A stretch of DNA of 64,000 nucleotides, from NCBI RefSeq assembly GCF_015182285.1, contig NZ_PRDM01000002.1, forward strand, positions 186,001-250,000, read 5' to 3'. Source of the stretch: Flavobacterium hungaricum. GTDB taxonomy: Bacteria; Bacteroidota; Bacteroidia; Flavobacteriales; Flavobacteriaceae. Below, piece by piece: positions 55,379 through 63,960 of this stretch (positions are counted from its first letter, which is position 1; every line of letters starts with the position of its first letter). Position numbers and translations under genes: made by a program. The notes below the pieces were generated by a model, which saw nothing but the letters and a program-made list of their open reading frames with translations, made no database searches and was not told the origin of the DNA.

Positions 55379-56191
55379 ATGGCATTACTTTTTTTGGCAG
55401 GACTTACACCTTTTGGATATGCATTTATCGCATTAATCTTTTTATCATTCCTTATCGCCTACTTTTGGCTTAAATCTTCAAAAAAACAAAATAAGCCGGG
55501 GTGTTTGTCTATAGGACTTACCGCATTTCTTATATGGTTTGTATTAATGTTTCCGACTGCTTTTACTTTTACGATCATTGAAAGCGGTAATACATACGCA
55601 CAAATGGGTGCAGCCGTTTTCTGGTGTATCATTTTGTTATTTATTCTGTATTTTGTTTTTGTAAAAGATACATCGAAAGGGAAGCGTTTTATTTTTTCGA
55701 TTTTCAAATATCTTTTGTACCTAATATTTGCAGGTTTGTTTTTAGTATTGTTTGGCGGATTAGCTTATTACGCTTACATGAGATTGTTTACCACCGAGAA
55801 AAATGATGATCCGATATGGGTGGCTTTTTTGTGTATCTTTTTTGTAGCCTCTCTTATTATTGCTGCATTTGGACTTTTTATCCGAAATAAAGAATCTGAA
55901 AAGAAAGAAAAAACAACTTTTGACAATCTTGAAAAAGCAAAATTACAGCCAGAATTAGTTATAGAATTGAACTTATCAAATACCAATTTAAAGATGCTTC
56001 CAGAAGAGATTTTGAAGTTTCGACACCTAAAATTTCTTGTTTTGTCTCATAATGAGATTACTGAGCTTCCAAACGAAATTAACAAATTACAGCAGTTGAT
56101 AGGCATTGATTTAAGTAACAACCCAATTTCTGATACAGAACGGGCAAAAATAAGAAGGTTGCTTTCTAAAAATGTTGAAATTGTATTTTAA
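55379..56191 (+). CDS. polytopic membrane protein with C-terminal leucine-rich repeats
   Basis: A 270-residue protein with about five hydrophobic membrane segments in the first 165 residues (YAFIALIFLSFLIAYFWL, LTAFLIWFVLMFPTAFTF, AAVFWCIILLFILYFVF, FKYLLYLIFAGLFLVLF, VAFLCIFFVASLIIAAFGLF). After a charged linker, three LRRs of the type LxxLxLSxNxIxxLP follow (ELNLSNTNLKMLPEEI, FLVLSHNEITELPNEI, GIDLSNNPISD). LRRs on a polytopic inner-membrane protein are unusual and suggest a cytoplasmic interaction domain. It is co-transcribed with the GIDE and LemA genes downstream. Confidence 0.8.
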   Translation: MALLFLAGLTPFGYAFIALIFLSFLIAYFWLKSSKKQNKPGCLSIGLTAFLIWFVLMFPTAFTFTIIESGNTYAQMGAAVFWCIILLFILYFVFVKDTSKGKRFIFSIFKYLLYLIFAGLFLVLFGGLAYYAYMRLFTTEKNDDPIWVAFLCIFFVASLIIAAFGLFIRNKESEKKEKTTFDNLEKAKLQPELVIELNLSNTNLKMLPEEILKFRHLKFLVLSHNEITELPNEINKLQQLIGIDLSNNPISDTERAKIRRLLSKNVEIVF

Positions 56192-56220
56192 AATGCCTGA
56201 GATTTAATTACTAAATTTAT

Positions 56221-57264
56221 ATGAATGATTTTTTTGATTTTTTAGTCCAAAACAAAGCAGAAGCTCCCGAAGTTATTTTTCTGATGCTTTTTAGTTGCGG
56301 CATTGCATTATTTCATACCGTTATATTTGCAGGGCTTTTTGATTTAAAGTTTCCGGGGTGGCTTTTCTTTGTTTTCGACCCGCTTTTTGTTGGTGTCAGT
56401 TATTTGGCTGACGATCATTATCCGCTTGCCGTGGTACTTCTTTTGTTTATTTCGGTTTTTATATTTGCCTTTATTGGAATGATTTATACGGGCATTAGAG
56501 GGCGTAAAGAAGATCGGTTAGAGCGGGAAAAATTCAATAGACAACATAATATTCCTAAGACCACATTCGGTCAAAAAGTATTGGGATTACTTATTCTAGT
56601 TTCAATTGGAGGAACTTTTTATTATTTAGCGATAAGCGAAAATTTAAAGCTTTTATTCTTAATTATTCCAGGTTTCCTTATCATAAAAAACATATTTTTT
56701 CCCAGCACTAAAAGTAAATTTTTCAGAATGCAGGCGGTATTGCCAACTTCTAAAATTGGCTCGGCAGCTATGGGATTAGTTGAGGTTGAAGGAGATCTGG
56801 AGCAAATAGAACCCATCATTTCGCCTTATTTTAAAAAGCCCTGTATCGGATATTCTTATAAGATAGAAAAAGAGAGTCCGCCGGATGATGATGGAAAAAC
56901 AAGCTACAGTACTATTTTTAGCGAAGTTAAAACGGGTAAATTTAAAATAAAAGACGAAACAGGTTCTGTTGTGGTACATGGGGAAGGACTGGAATATTTT
57001 TTTGATCGTATAGATAATCAATTTGGAGGAAAAACCAGATATACAGAAACCTATCTGCATGACAATGATTATATGTTTTTAATAGGATATGCAGGCTCTG
57101 ATAAGGGAAATGTTATGATACAGAAAGGAAATGAAGACAGCATTTTTGGCATTGCAGAACCGCGCAGTATTTCTTTTAGAAATAAATTCAAACCATTATT
57201 AGATTCCTTTTTAATTACCATATTCTTTATTTCACTTATACTTATCTATATCATTTTAAACTAA
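56221..57264 (+). CDS. GIDE-domain membrane protein (MULAN/GIDE E3-like membrane domain, no RING)
   Basis: A 347-residue protein with N-terminal membrane segments (about 14-105 and 113-155), a soluble domain and a C-terminal transmembrane helix (SFLITIFFISLILIYIIL). The soluble region has the GIDE/BAM signature: PTSKIGSAAMGLVEVEGDLE, then KPCIGYSYKIEKES, then GKFKIKDETGSVVVHGEGLE and YTETYLHDNDYMFLIGYAG. In eukaryotic MULAN this region sits between two membrane helices ahead of a RING finger; no RING cysteines are present here. LemA follows 5 nt downstream, a known bacterial pairing, which supports the assignment. Confidence 0.8.
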   Translation: MNDFFDFLVQNKAEAPEVIFLMLFSCGIALFHTVIFAGLFDLKFPGWLFFVFDPLFVGVSYLADDHYPLAVVLLLFISVFIFAFIGMIYTGIRGRKEDRLEREKFNRQHNIPKTTFGQKVLGLLILVSIGGTFYYLAISENLKLLFLIIPGFLIIKNIFFPSTKSKFFRMQAVLPTSKIGSAAMGLVEVEGDLEQIEPIISPYFKKPCIGYSYKIEKESPPDDDGKTSYSTIFSEVKTGKFKIKDETGSVVVHGEGLEYFFDRIDNQFGGKTRYTETYLHDNDYMFLIGYAGSDKGNVMIQKGNEDSIFGIAEPRSISFRNKFKPLLDSFLITIFFISLILIYIILN

Positions 57265-57269
57265 TAAAC

Positions 57270-57833
57270 ATGACTATTCAAAATATTGCATTAATCATCG
57301 GAGTATTATTACTTATTGTATTTTTAAACTTTTTTATTAGAATTTACAACAAGCTTGTAATGCTTAAAAACAATTACGAAAAAGCCTTTCGAAACATTGA
57401 CGTTATTCTGATGCAGAGAGCCGACGAAGTTCCCGAACTGGTAAAGATTGCTTCTAAATTTATGGAACATGAAACCGCAATTTTAACAAGTCTTACCAAA
57501 TTAAGAACCGATTTTTTGAATTCTAAGAGCGTGGCAGATAAAGTTGAAAACGCTAATGAATTTTCGAAGACATTGAAGAATCTGTTTTCTGTTTCAGAGA
57601 ATTATCCAACCCTTTCTTCTAATACCAATTTCTTAGAACTTCAAAAGAGAGTTTCTCAAATGGAAGATAAAATAGCCGACAGAAGAGAGTTTTTTAATGA
57701 CAGCGTAAATTTGTATAATATAGGAATCGAGGAGTTTCCAAATTTTATTTTAGCCAAAGCAGCCGGTTATAAAGCTCAAGCTTTGTTTGATGTTACACCA
57801 GATCAGAAAAAATACGATGGAGTTCAATTTTAA
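57270..57833 (+). CDS. LemA family protein
   Basis: A 187-residue LemA family protein: one N-terminal membrane segment (about 4-25, ALIIGVLLLIVFLNFFI) and the family helical domain with YNKLVMLKNNYEKAFRNIDVILMQRADEVPELVKI (in parts) and FLELQKRVSQMEDKIADRREFFNDSVNLYNI (in parts). The C-terminal segment FPNFILAKAAGYKAQALFDVTP is characteristic. The function of LemA is not well defined. Its stop overlaps the start of the next small membrane protein gene by 17 nt, and it follows the GIDE gene at 5 nt. Confidence 0.93.
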   Translation: MTIQNIALIIGVLLLIVFLNFFIRIYNKLVMLKNNYEKAFRNIDVILMQRADEVPELVKIASKFMEHETAILTSLTKLRTDFLNSKSVADKVENANEFSKTLKNLFSVSENYPTLSSNTNFLELQKRVSQMEDKIADRREFFNDSVNLYNIGIEEFPNFILAKAAGYKAQALFDVTPDQKKYDGVQF

Positions 57834-58218
57834 TACTTTTTTTGGATACGAGAAAGAAATTAATACTATGCAGGATCAGGTATTGATTTATGGGTTCGCA
57901 ATTATTATTTTCAGTATTGTTGGATTGTTGTTCTTAGCTGCCATTTTGAGAAAAATAGGTTTGACTTCGTTTATTAGTTTTATTATTAACCCCTTGTTAT
58001 TGTCTTTGGGATTAACGTTAATCATTGCAATTCTTCCAACGATAGTTTTTTATACCTCAAATTCAGAGGTTTCAAGTGTAAAAATAATCTACAGCTGGCT
58101 TACTATTTTTATTGGTATGTTATGGTTTGTGTTTTTTAATCTGGAAACTATAAAAGGATGTTTTAGAGAGTTTGATAAAATGAGTCAGCAGAAAGCGTTT
58201 AGGCACAGAAATAAATAG
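57817..58218 (+). CDS. small membrane protein, last gene of the LemA operon
   Basis: About 133 residues from the ATG at 57817 (MEFNFNTFFGYEKEI), overlapping the lemA stop by 17 nt; a later ATG at 57868 is possible. Three or four hydrophobic segments (VLIYGFAIIIFSIVGLLFLAAIL, FIINPLLLSLGLTLIIAILPTIVF, YSWLTIFIGMLWFVFF) end in a basic tail. I recognise no family. Translational overlap with lemA implies a shared role or stoichiometry. Confidence 0.7.
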   Translation: MEFNFNTFFGYEKEINTMQDQVLIYGFAIIIFSIVGLLFLAAILRKIGLTSFISFIINPLLLSLGLTLIIAILPTIVFYTSNSEVSSVKIIYSWLTIFIGMLWFVFFNLETIKGCFREFDKMSQQKAFRHRNK

Positions 58219-58225
58219 AATATTT

Positions 58226-58257
58226 AAAAAAGGCTTCCAACATTGGAAGCCTTTTTA
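58226..58257. terminator. bidirectional intrinsic terminator
   Basis: AAAAAGGCTTCCAA and TTGGAAGCCTTTTT form a perfect stem with a CA loop and A/T tracts on both sides. It ends the LemA operon (+) and the pectate lyase gene (-). Confidence 0.9.
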
Positions 58258-58264
58258 GGTAGTT

Positions 58265-61108
58265 TTATTTTTTTATTAGAGTTTGGTTGAATGATCCATC
58301 CGAAGTGTAAATTTTGGCCAAATACGTTCCAGAAATTAAACCGCTCAAATCGATACTTTCAGATTTTCCAGATGTAATTACTAAATTTCCAGACATATTG
58401 TAAATCAAAACTTTTTCGACTTTCTGATTTGAATCTGACAAATATAAAGTACTTGAAACAGGATTTGGATACAATATGATTTTTGAATTTTCTTCAAAAG
58501 TTGTCGATTCTGCTGCATTTGCGGTTTTTAAAGTACCGCCATAAACCGTGCTGATGTAGAACAAGTTAGCAACAGAACCTTTTGTAATAGTATGTGATCC
58601 TGCAGGAATAGAGGCAGTAACGATTCCAGCAGAAGCGGTGTAAGAAACATTATCCACTTTTATTGTCCCTGTAAAACTTGCGTCAAAAACTAAAGTCAGT
58701 GTAGAAGCACTAGTTGTGGTATAAGTAATTGAAGTGCTTGACTCAATTTTTAAACGCTCTGTTAGTGTTAGTCCGTTGTAAGTTACAGATCCTGGTGTCG
58801 AATTGATATTTCCTGTGATAGAGTAAAATGAGCTGGTTTTTCCAGAAGTTGTAAAGTTATGAAGCTCGCTTCCGCCGCCCGAACCCGTTGTAACCGTTAT
58901 TGTTCCAGAAGCTGTTATTGGTGTTCCAGCAGTTCCAGAAGTGGCAATAGAGTACGATACATTTGCTGTAGGCGTCCCGCTGATCGTGATTGTTTTTGCC
59001 GTTGTGTTTTTAACAAAAGTTAACCCAGAAGCTGGTAAACCTGTAACTGAAGCATCTGTGGCATTACCTCCCCAAGTAAAAACGATATTCGCAATAGCAG
59101 TTCCTGAAGAAACTGTCTGGCTGTTATTTCCTGTAGAAGTTAAGGTTTGCGTTCCTGCAGGTGTTACGGTTATGGTTCCAGATCCCGTTGCAGGCGAACC
59201 GCTGGTTCCGGTTGTTGCAATTGAATATGAAACAGTTGCAGTTGGTGTTCCTGTAATAGTAATAGTTTTAGCCGTTGTGTTTTTAACAAAACTTAAACCA
59301 GAAGCTGGTAAACCTGTAACAGTTGCGTCGGTTGCATCGCTGCCCCATGTAAATACGATAGAAGCAATTGCAGTTCCTGCCACAACAGTTTGATTGTTAT
59401 TTGCTGTAGAAGTTAAAGTCTGACTTCCAGCAGGCGGATTTCCTTCTCCTTGTACCGCAACTAAAGTTCCTGTATAATTGGTAAGTGCCGATTTTAGGGC
59501 TGTAATTACTAATGATGAAGTATCATCTGTTGCATTGTTAAAAGTCCATTGCAAATCTCCTCCCGAAACACGTCCAGCATATTGAGTTGTTTTGGTTTTA
59601 GCAGCAGCTGGCGAGTCTACCACTAAGTTTTTAACATACAAAGCAGCATCAGTATCAAAATTATTATAAGTGTTTGCCCCAGATTTTGATTTTACAGAAC
59701 TGCTCACTACTTCTCCTCTCGTTGAAGCAACATAAGCGTCAAAGTCTGTGGTAGAACTAATTTTTCCTGAGATATTGTACAAAGGATTCGGGTCATTATA
59801 AGCTACAAATCGCATATTGTTGGTACCGTTTGAGGCATCAAAAGTATTATTGAATGCTTTGATGCTGCCGCCAGCTTCACCAGAGAAAGTTCCCATTGTT
59901 CCGGCGTTATTTACTTGGTTGGCTTCGTCCCAAATGTCTGTTCCTTGTAATGATGTCAGCATTGGGTGTTTACTATTTCTAAAGTAGTTCCCTTCAACAA
60001 ATAGGGAAGACCCCAGTGTTGAACCCGAACCATATTTAGCAACACCATCAAAATAGTTGTTGTAAATGTGAGCTGAGTAGTAACGTACTCTTGGATGGCG
60101 GGAATCAGAGTGGTCAAACCAATTGTGATGATAGGTTATATAAAGCCCAGAAGTGGTTCCTTCACTTAAACCTAAAAGACTTGCTTTTCCATTGTCCCAA
60201 AAATGATTGTAAGATAGGGTAATGTAAGTTGAAGTTTTATTGTCTAATGCTCCGTCACCCTTTATTTGGTCCGCGTCGCTTCCTGCATTTCCGTAAAACA
60301 AATCACAATTGTGCACCCAAACGTGATCATTGTCCTGCTGCATTCCGACGTTATCGCCCGCAGTACTGTTGCAGTTCATAAATCCGAGATTGCTTACTTC
60401 AATATTCGAAGCCGATTTAAGGCGAACGCCCCAACCATTAGCAACAGCATCATTACCAATACCTTCAAGTGTAACATAACTCGCAGCATTGTTATTGTTT
60501 TCTATTACAACATCGCCGCCTTCCATCACGGTCATGTCAGTAATATTTCCGATTAAACGAATGATAAACGGACGTGTGTCTTTTCCTTTTTTTATTGCGT
60601 ACAAAATATTCTGTAATCCAATGCACGGGTTAGAACTAGCACCCGTAATATTCATCGAAATGGTGTTCTTGGTATTTTGGGTAATATAAAGAATTACAGC
60701 ATTGTCTTTTGGAGTTCCGTCAGCTTTATAACCTCCGGGAACTCTGCCCCCTTCAAAAGCAAATCCGTTTCTGTCTTGTGCAGCAACGGTCAAATTTCCA
60801 GTAGTTGCACCACTTCCTTCTATGCCAGAAACTACAGGTTTTACTTTTACGGTATAAGTACCGGCTTTAAGACCTGGAATATCTGCACGAAAATAAGTGC
60901 CGTAACTTCTAATAAGCTGATCGTCAATTTTTTTGTCTGTAAATCCGTTTCCAGTGTAATAAACATTGTAGGTTTGGGCGCCGCTCACAGGCTGCCATTT
61001 CACAAATACAGATTCAAGCCAGCCAGAAGCTTCATTGATTGTAACAGATTGTGCCCATAGTTGAGCCGTCATGAGAAAGACGGCTACGAAAAGTAGGTTT
61101 TTTTTCAT
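58265..61108 (-). CDS. secreted PL1-family pectate lyase with two Ig-like repeats and T9SS sorting domain
   Basis: A 947-residue exported pectate lyase. A signal peptide ends at LWAQ (residue 19). A fibronectin-III-like domain (20-105: LESVFVKWQPVSGAQTYNVYY) precedes the PL1 parallel beta-helix (about 110-470). The helix carries the Ca-binding-type DADQIKGDGALDNKTSTYITLSYNHFWDN stretch (in parts) and the catalytic-type HSDSRHPRVRYYSAHIYNNYF. Two nearly identical ~85-residue putative Ig repeats (NNxQTVxxGTAIAxIVFTWG ... PTAxVSYSIAT) follow, then a beta-rich module and a C-terminal T9SS domain (KIILYPNPVSSTLYLSD ... LIKK). A candidate promoter and operator overlap its start region (61175-61196). 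Confidence 0.93.
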   Translation of the reverse strand: MKKNLLFVAVFLMTAQLWAQSVTINEASGWLESVFVKWQPVSGAQTYNVYYTGNGFTDKKIDDQLIRSYGTYFRADIPGLKAGTYTVKVKPVVSGIEGSGATTGNLTVAAQDRNGFAFEGGRVPGGYKADGTPKDNAVILYITQNTKNTISMNITGASSNPCIGLQNILYAIKKGKDTRPFIIRLIGNITDMTVMEGGDVVIENNNNAASYVTLEGIGNDAVANGWGVRLKSASNIEVSNLGFMNCNSTAGDNVGMQQDNDHVWVHNCDLFYGNAGSDADQIKGDGALDNKTSTYITLSYNHFWDNGKASLLGLSEGTTSGLYITYHHNWFDHSDSRHPRVRYYSAHIYNNYFDGVAKYGSGSTLGSSLFVEGNYFRNSKHPMLTSLQGTDIWDEANQVNNAGTMGTFSGEAGGSIKAFNNTFDASNGTNNMRFVAYNDPNPLYNISGKISSTTDFDAYVASTRGEVVSSSVKSKSGANTYNNFDTDAALYVKNLVVDSPAAAKTKTTQYAGRVSGGDLQWTFNNATDDTSSLVITALKSALTNYTGTLVAVQGEGNPPAGSQTLTSTANNNQTVVAGTAIASIVFTWGSDATDATVTGLPASGLSFVKNTTAKTITITGTPTATVSYSIATTGTSGSPATGSGTITVTPAGTQTLTSTGNNSQTVSSGTAIANIVFTWGGNATDASVTGLPASGLTFVKNTTAKTITISGTPTANVSYSIATSGTAGTPITASGTITVTTGSGGGSELHNFTTSGKTSSFYSITGNINSTPGSVTYNGLTLTERLKIESSTSITYTTTSASTLTLVFDASFTGTIKVDNVSYTASAGIVTASIPAGSHTITKGSVANLFYISTVYGGTLKTANAAESTTFEENSKIILYPNPVSSTLYLSDSNQKVEKVLIYNMSGNLVITSGKSESIDLSGLISGTYLAKIYTSDGSFNQTLIKK

Positions 61109-61174
61109 AATTGTTTGGTTTAAGATAGTTAATAAATAAGCAAGTGGTTTTGCTGTCGGTACAAGTGGTTTAAT

Positions 61175-61188
61175 TGTAATCGATTACA
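61175..61188. promoter_or_regulatory. LacI-like operator at the pectate lyase promoter (site 1)
   Basis: TGTAATCGATTACA is a perfect 14-bp palindrome with the central CG typical of LacI-family operators. It lies directly after the -7 box (61189-61196, minus strand), so it would cover the transcription start. No LacI gene is present in the window. Confidence 0.6.
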
Positions 61189-61196
61189 CAAATGTA
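61189..61196 (-). promoter_or_regulatory. -7 element of the pectate lyase promoter
   Basis: TACATTTG on the minus strand matches TAnnTTTG exactly, 80 nt before the ATG at 61106-61108. No clear TTG at the -33 position. Confidence 0.5.
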
Positions 61197-61276
61197 TTTA
61201 TTAATTCTTAATTATGTAATTTTTTTAGCTTAAAAAAGAGGATTATAATTGTTAAGTCTAATTATAATGATAAAAA

Positions 61277-61290
61277 TGTAATAAATTGCA
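61277..61290. promoter_or_regulatory. LacI-like operator, degenerate copy (site 2)
   Basis: TGTAATAAATTGCA has the same arms as site 1 with one mismatch (TGTAAT / ATTgCA). It lies 102 nt from site 1, centre to centre, a distance that would allow looping. Confidence 0.35.
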
Positions 61291-61295
61291 TGAAT

Positions 61296-61309
61296 TGTAA
61301 TTTATTACA
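61296..61309. promoter_or_regulatory. LacI-like operator, third copy (site 3)
   Basis: TGTAATTTATTACA keeps both six-base arms of site 1 (TGTAAT / ATTACA) with TT in place of CG. It lies 121 nt from site 1 and 19 nt from site 2. The rest of 61310-61518 is AT-rich with nothing further recognised. Confidence 0.45.
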
Positions 61310-61518
61310 CATTTTGTTTTTGTTGAAATATATTGCAAACATTGATGTTTACGAATTCTGTAAAATGAAGTAAAGATTATTGAGTAATTTCTAAAAAATT
61401 TGATTACAAAAAAGTTACACAATTTATTTTGTAAGAAATAATTTAGTTTTTTATTTTAAAAAGAATCATTTTCTTTTTTTGTTGAAGATAACTTAAACAA
61501 AAAAATAGTGTAGAGAAA

Positions 61519-61553
61519 TAAAAAAGCCCTTTTGATTTTACTCAAAAGGGCTT
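61519..61553 (-). terminator. intrinsic terminator of the Bax-inhibitor-like gene
   Basis: AAGCCCTTTTGA and TCAAAAGGGCTT form a 12-bp stem, with a U-run on the minus strand. It lies just after the stop codon of the Bax-inhibitor-1 family gene. Confidence 0.85.
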
Positions 61554-61573
61554 AGAATTATGTTTAAAAGATT

Positions 61574-62344
61574 TTAGTCTTTGCTCGCAATTTTTGATAA
61601 AAGTCTTAAGAACTCAATATACAACCAAACTAGTGTAATCATAAGTCCCATTGCACCAAACCATTCCATAAATTTTGGCATTCTTTCCTGAACACCTCTT
61701 TCAATTTGATCAAAGTCTAAGAACAAGTTTAGAGCAGCTATAATAATAACAAAAACGCTGATACCAATGCTCATCATTCCGTTTCCGTAATGAACAGGTG
61801 TGAAGTTAAAAATTAACGAAGCCAGCCAAGAAATTAGATAGTAAGTAGCAATAGCCAATGTTGCAGCAATTACAACAGATTTAAATTGCTCTGTTACTTT
61901 AACAATCTTGAATTTGTATAATCCAAGGCAAACTAAAAAAGTTACTAGTGTTGCCCCAACTGCATTAAGAACAATTCCCGGGAATCTTAATTCGAAAATA
62001 GCAGATATACCACCGATAAATAAACCTTCAAATAGAGCATAACCTGGCGCTAAATAAGGTGAAAGATGAGGTTTAAAAGCAGCAACCAATACCAAAATAA
62101 AACCAACAATAGCTCCTCCAATAGATGGAATAATCGGATTCATTCCGTTAAAAGCCATCCACCAAGTAACCATTGCACCAGCACATAAAATTAAAAACAA
62201 AATCGCTGTTTTATTTATGGTTCCAGACAAAGTCATTTCCTGATTGTAATCAATAATCTGCGATCCGTTTGCTTCCGCTTTAGAAACTGCATTTGATGAA
62301 AAACGCTTATCGCTTAAAAATGGATTTTTAGAATTAAAGTTCAT
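61574..62344 (-). CDS. Bax inhibitor-1 / YccA family membrane protein
   Basis: A seven-helix inner-membrane protein of about 256 residues from the ATG at 62342-62344 (an upstream TTG is less likely). The family stretch MVTWWMAF, the helix series (AILFLILCAGAMVTWWM, VGFILVLVAAF, YALFEGLFIGGISAIF, LVTFLVCLGLYKF) and the C-terminal ALNLFLDFDQIERG motif with its acidic calcium-leak residues are present. Bacterial members can act as pH-sensitive calcium channels or modulate FtsH; which applies here is unknown. Monocistronic, with a terminator behind it. Confidence 0.92.
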   Translation of the reverse strand: MNFNSKNPFLSDKRFSSNAVSKAEANGSQIIDYNQEMTLSGTINKTAILFLILCAGAMVTWWMAFNGMNPIIPSIGGAIVGFILVLVAAFKPHLSPYLAPGYALFEGLFIGGISAIFELRFPGIVLNAVGATLVTFLVCLGLYKFKIVKVTEQFKSVVIAATLAIATYYLISWLASLIFNFTPVHYGNGMMSIGISVFVIIIAALNLFLDFDQIERGVQERMPKFMEWFGAMGLMITLVWLYIEFLRLLSKIASKD

Positions 62345-62452
62345 AGTTTTAATAGGTTTAATTAAAGCCAAATATATGGAGTTTTTTTGAAGTGGAATTA
62401 TAGGAGAGAAATTTTTAACATGAATTTCTCTTTGAAAAACAATCTTAAAATA

Positions 62453-62486
62453 AAAAATCCATCAAAAATTACTCTGATGGATTTTT
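62453..62486 (-). terminator. intrinsic terminator of nuoN
   Basis: AAAAATCCATCA (62453-62464) pairs with TGATGGATTTTT (62475-62486), with the T-run on the minus strand, just after the nuoN stop codon. It marks the end of the nuo operon. Confidence 0.85.
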
Positions 62487-62506
62487 GATATTGTATTTAG
62501 TATATT

Positions 62507-63898
62507 TTATTTCAAAAGATCTAAAACTAATGAAGGGAATAAACCTAGAGCAATGTTTAATGCAATAGAAATAACTGCTGCTGCATAAATAAGAAATGGT
62601 TTTCCTGTTCTTTCTTGGTTTGGTTCTTTCGAATACATAGCAAGAATTAGTTTGAAATAGTAACCTACACTTATAATAGAGTTGATAACAGCAACAATAA
62701 CTAATCCGATATATCCTGCTTGAATTGTTTGGTTGAATAAGAATAACTTAGCAAAGAATCCAGAGAAAATCGGAATACCTGCCATAGATAATAAAGAAGC
62801 TGTTAAGATTGCAGCCAACAATGGATTTGTTTTTCCTAAACCATGAAAATTTGTAATGTCTTCATTGTCATGATCTCTGCAAACATATAATATAACGCTA
62901 AAAGCAGCAATTCCGGCTAAAGCATAAGCAGCAGTATAATATAATAAAACCCCGGCAGATGCAGAAACGGTCAATAAAGTCATTAACATGAAACCTGCAT
63001 GAGAAATCCCTGAGAATGCAAGCATACGTTTTACGTTTACTTGTCGCAATGCCATAATATTTCCAACAGACATAGAAGCAATTGAGAGGACCACAACGAT
63101 TATCTCAAATGTGTGCAATAAATCTTGATTTTCTAATGAAGAAATCAAGTTCAAACCAGAAACTAATTTAAATAGAGTCGCTATAGCTACAACTTTTGCA
63201 AGAGTACTCATTAATGCAGTTGTTAATGCTGGTGAACCTTCGTATACGTCTGGAGCCCAGAAGTGAAAAGGAACGGCAGCCACTTTAAACAACATGCCAA
63301 CAATCACTAAAATCATTCCGATTGGAAACCAGATTGGTAATTCTGCAGATAAAGAGCTTTCGCTTATTTCTAAGACATCAAAGCTTCCCATCGCACCATA
63401 AATCAAACAGATTCCGAATAAGATAATTCCAGAGGCAAAAGATCCCATTAAGAAATATTTCATACCCGCTTCGTTACTTTTTATGTTTAGACGATCACTC
63501 GCTGCTAAAACATAAAGCGCAATAGATAAGATCTCGATTCCTAAAAAGAACATGGCTAAGTTTCCAAAAGAAACCATTGCAACAGCTCCAGCTAATAAGA
63601 AAATTTTGATCGCAACAAAATCAGAGATTTTAGTTGGATGATTATGGTAAAAATTATGACTTAATGCTACTAGGAAAATAGTCAAAATAATAAACAAAGA
63701 TGAAAAAGCGGTAGAGAACTTACTCACCGTTATCATGTTGTTGTAATAACTTTGTTCCATTCCGAATTCGCAGAAATTTAGTGCCAGTACACCCAATAAA
63801 CCTAAAATGGTAAAAGGAATGATGGCTTTTCTTAAATTAAGAATTTCAAACAATAGGCAGAAAATACCCAATCCTGTTATAGCTATTAATGTATTCAT
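62507..63898 (-). CDS. nuoN: NuoN, NADH-quinone oxidoreductase subunit N
   Basis: Proton-pumping membrane subunit of complex I, 463 residues with about 13-14 transmembrane helices. Diagnostic parts are LGIEILSIALYVLAAS (with the conserved Glu), KYFLMGSFASGIILFGICLIYG, KVAAVPFHFWAPDVYEGSP (conserved Lys and the WAPDVYEGAP motif) and KRMLAFSGISHAGFML. This is the last gene of the nuo operon, with a terminator behind it and a probable nuoM end just upstream. Confidence 0.95.
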   Translation of the reverse strand: MNTLIAITGLGIFCLLFEILNLRKAIIPFTILGLLGVLALNFCEFGMEQSYYNNMITVSKFSTAFSSLFIILTIFLVALSHNFYHNHPTKISDFVAIKIFLLAGAVAMVSFGNLAMFFLGIEILSIALYVLAASDRLNIKSNEAGMKYFLMGSFASGIILFGICLIYGAMGSFDVLEISESSLSAELPIWFPIGMILVIVGMLFKVAAVPFHFWAPDVYEGSPALTTALMSTLAKVVAIATLFKLVSGLNLISSLENQDLLHTFEIIVVVLSIASMSVGNIMALRQVNVKRMLAFSGISHAGFMLMTLLTVSASAGVLLYYTAAYALAGIAAFSVILYVCRDHDNEDITNFHGLGKTNPLLAAILTASLLSMAGIPIFSGFFAKLFLFNQTIQAGYIGLVIVAVINSIISVGYYFKLILAMYSKEPNQERTGKPFLIYAAAVISIALNIALGLFPSLVLDLLK

Positions 63899-63960
63899 TT
63901 TTGTCTTTTTGAGTTAGGAGTCCGGTTGAAAACCAATCCTAATTTATTTTGTTTAAAATA

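Noticed and set aside
58941..59393. Open frame opposite the pectate lyase repeats
   Set aside because: Same cause: low-complexity antisense of the duplicated Ig modules, with no promoter or homology signal.
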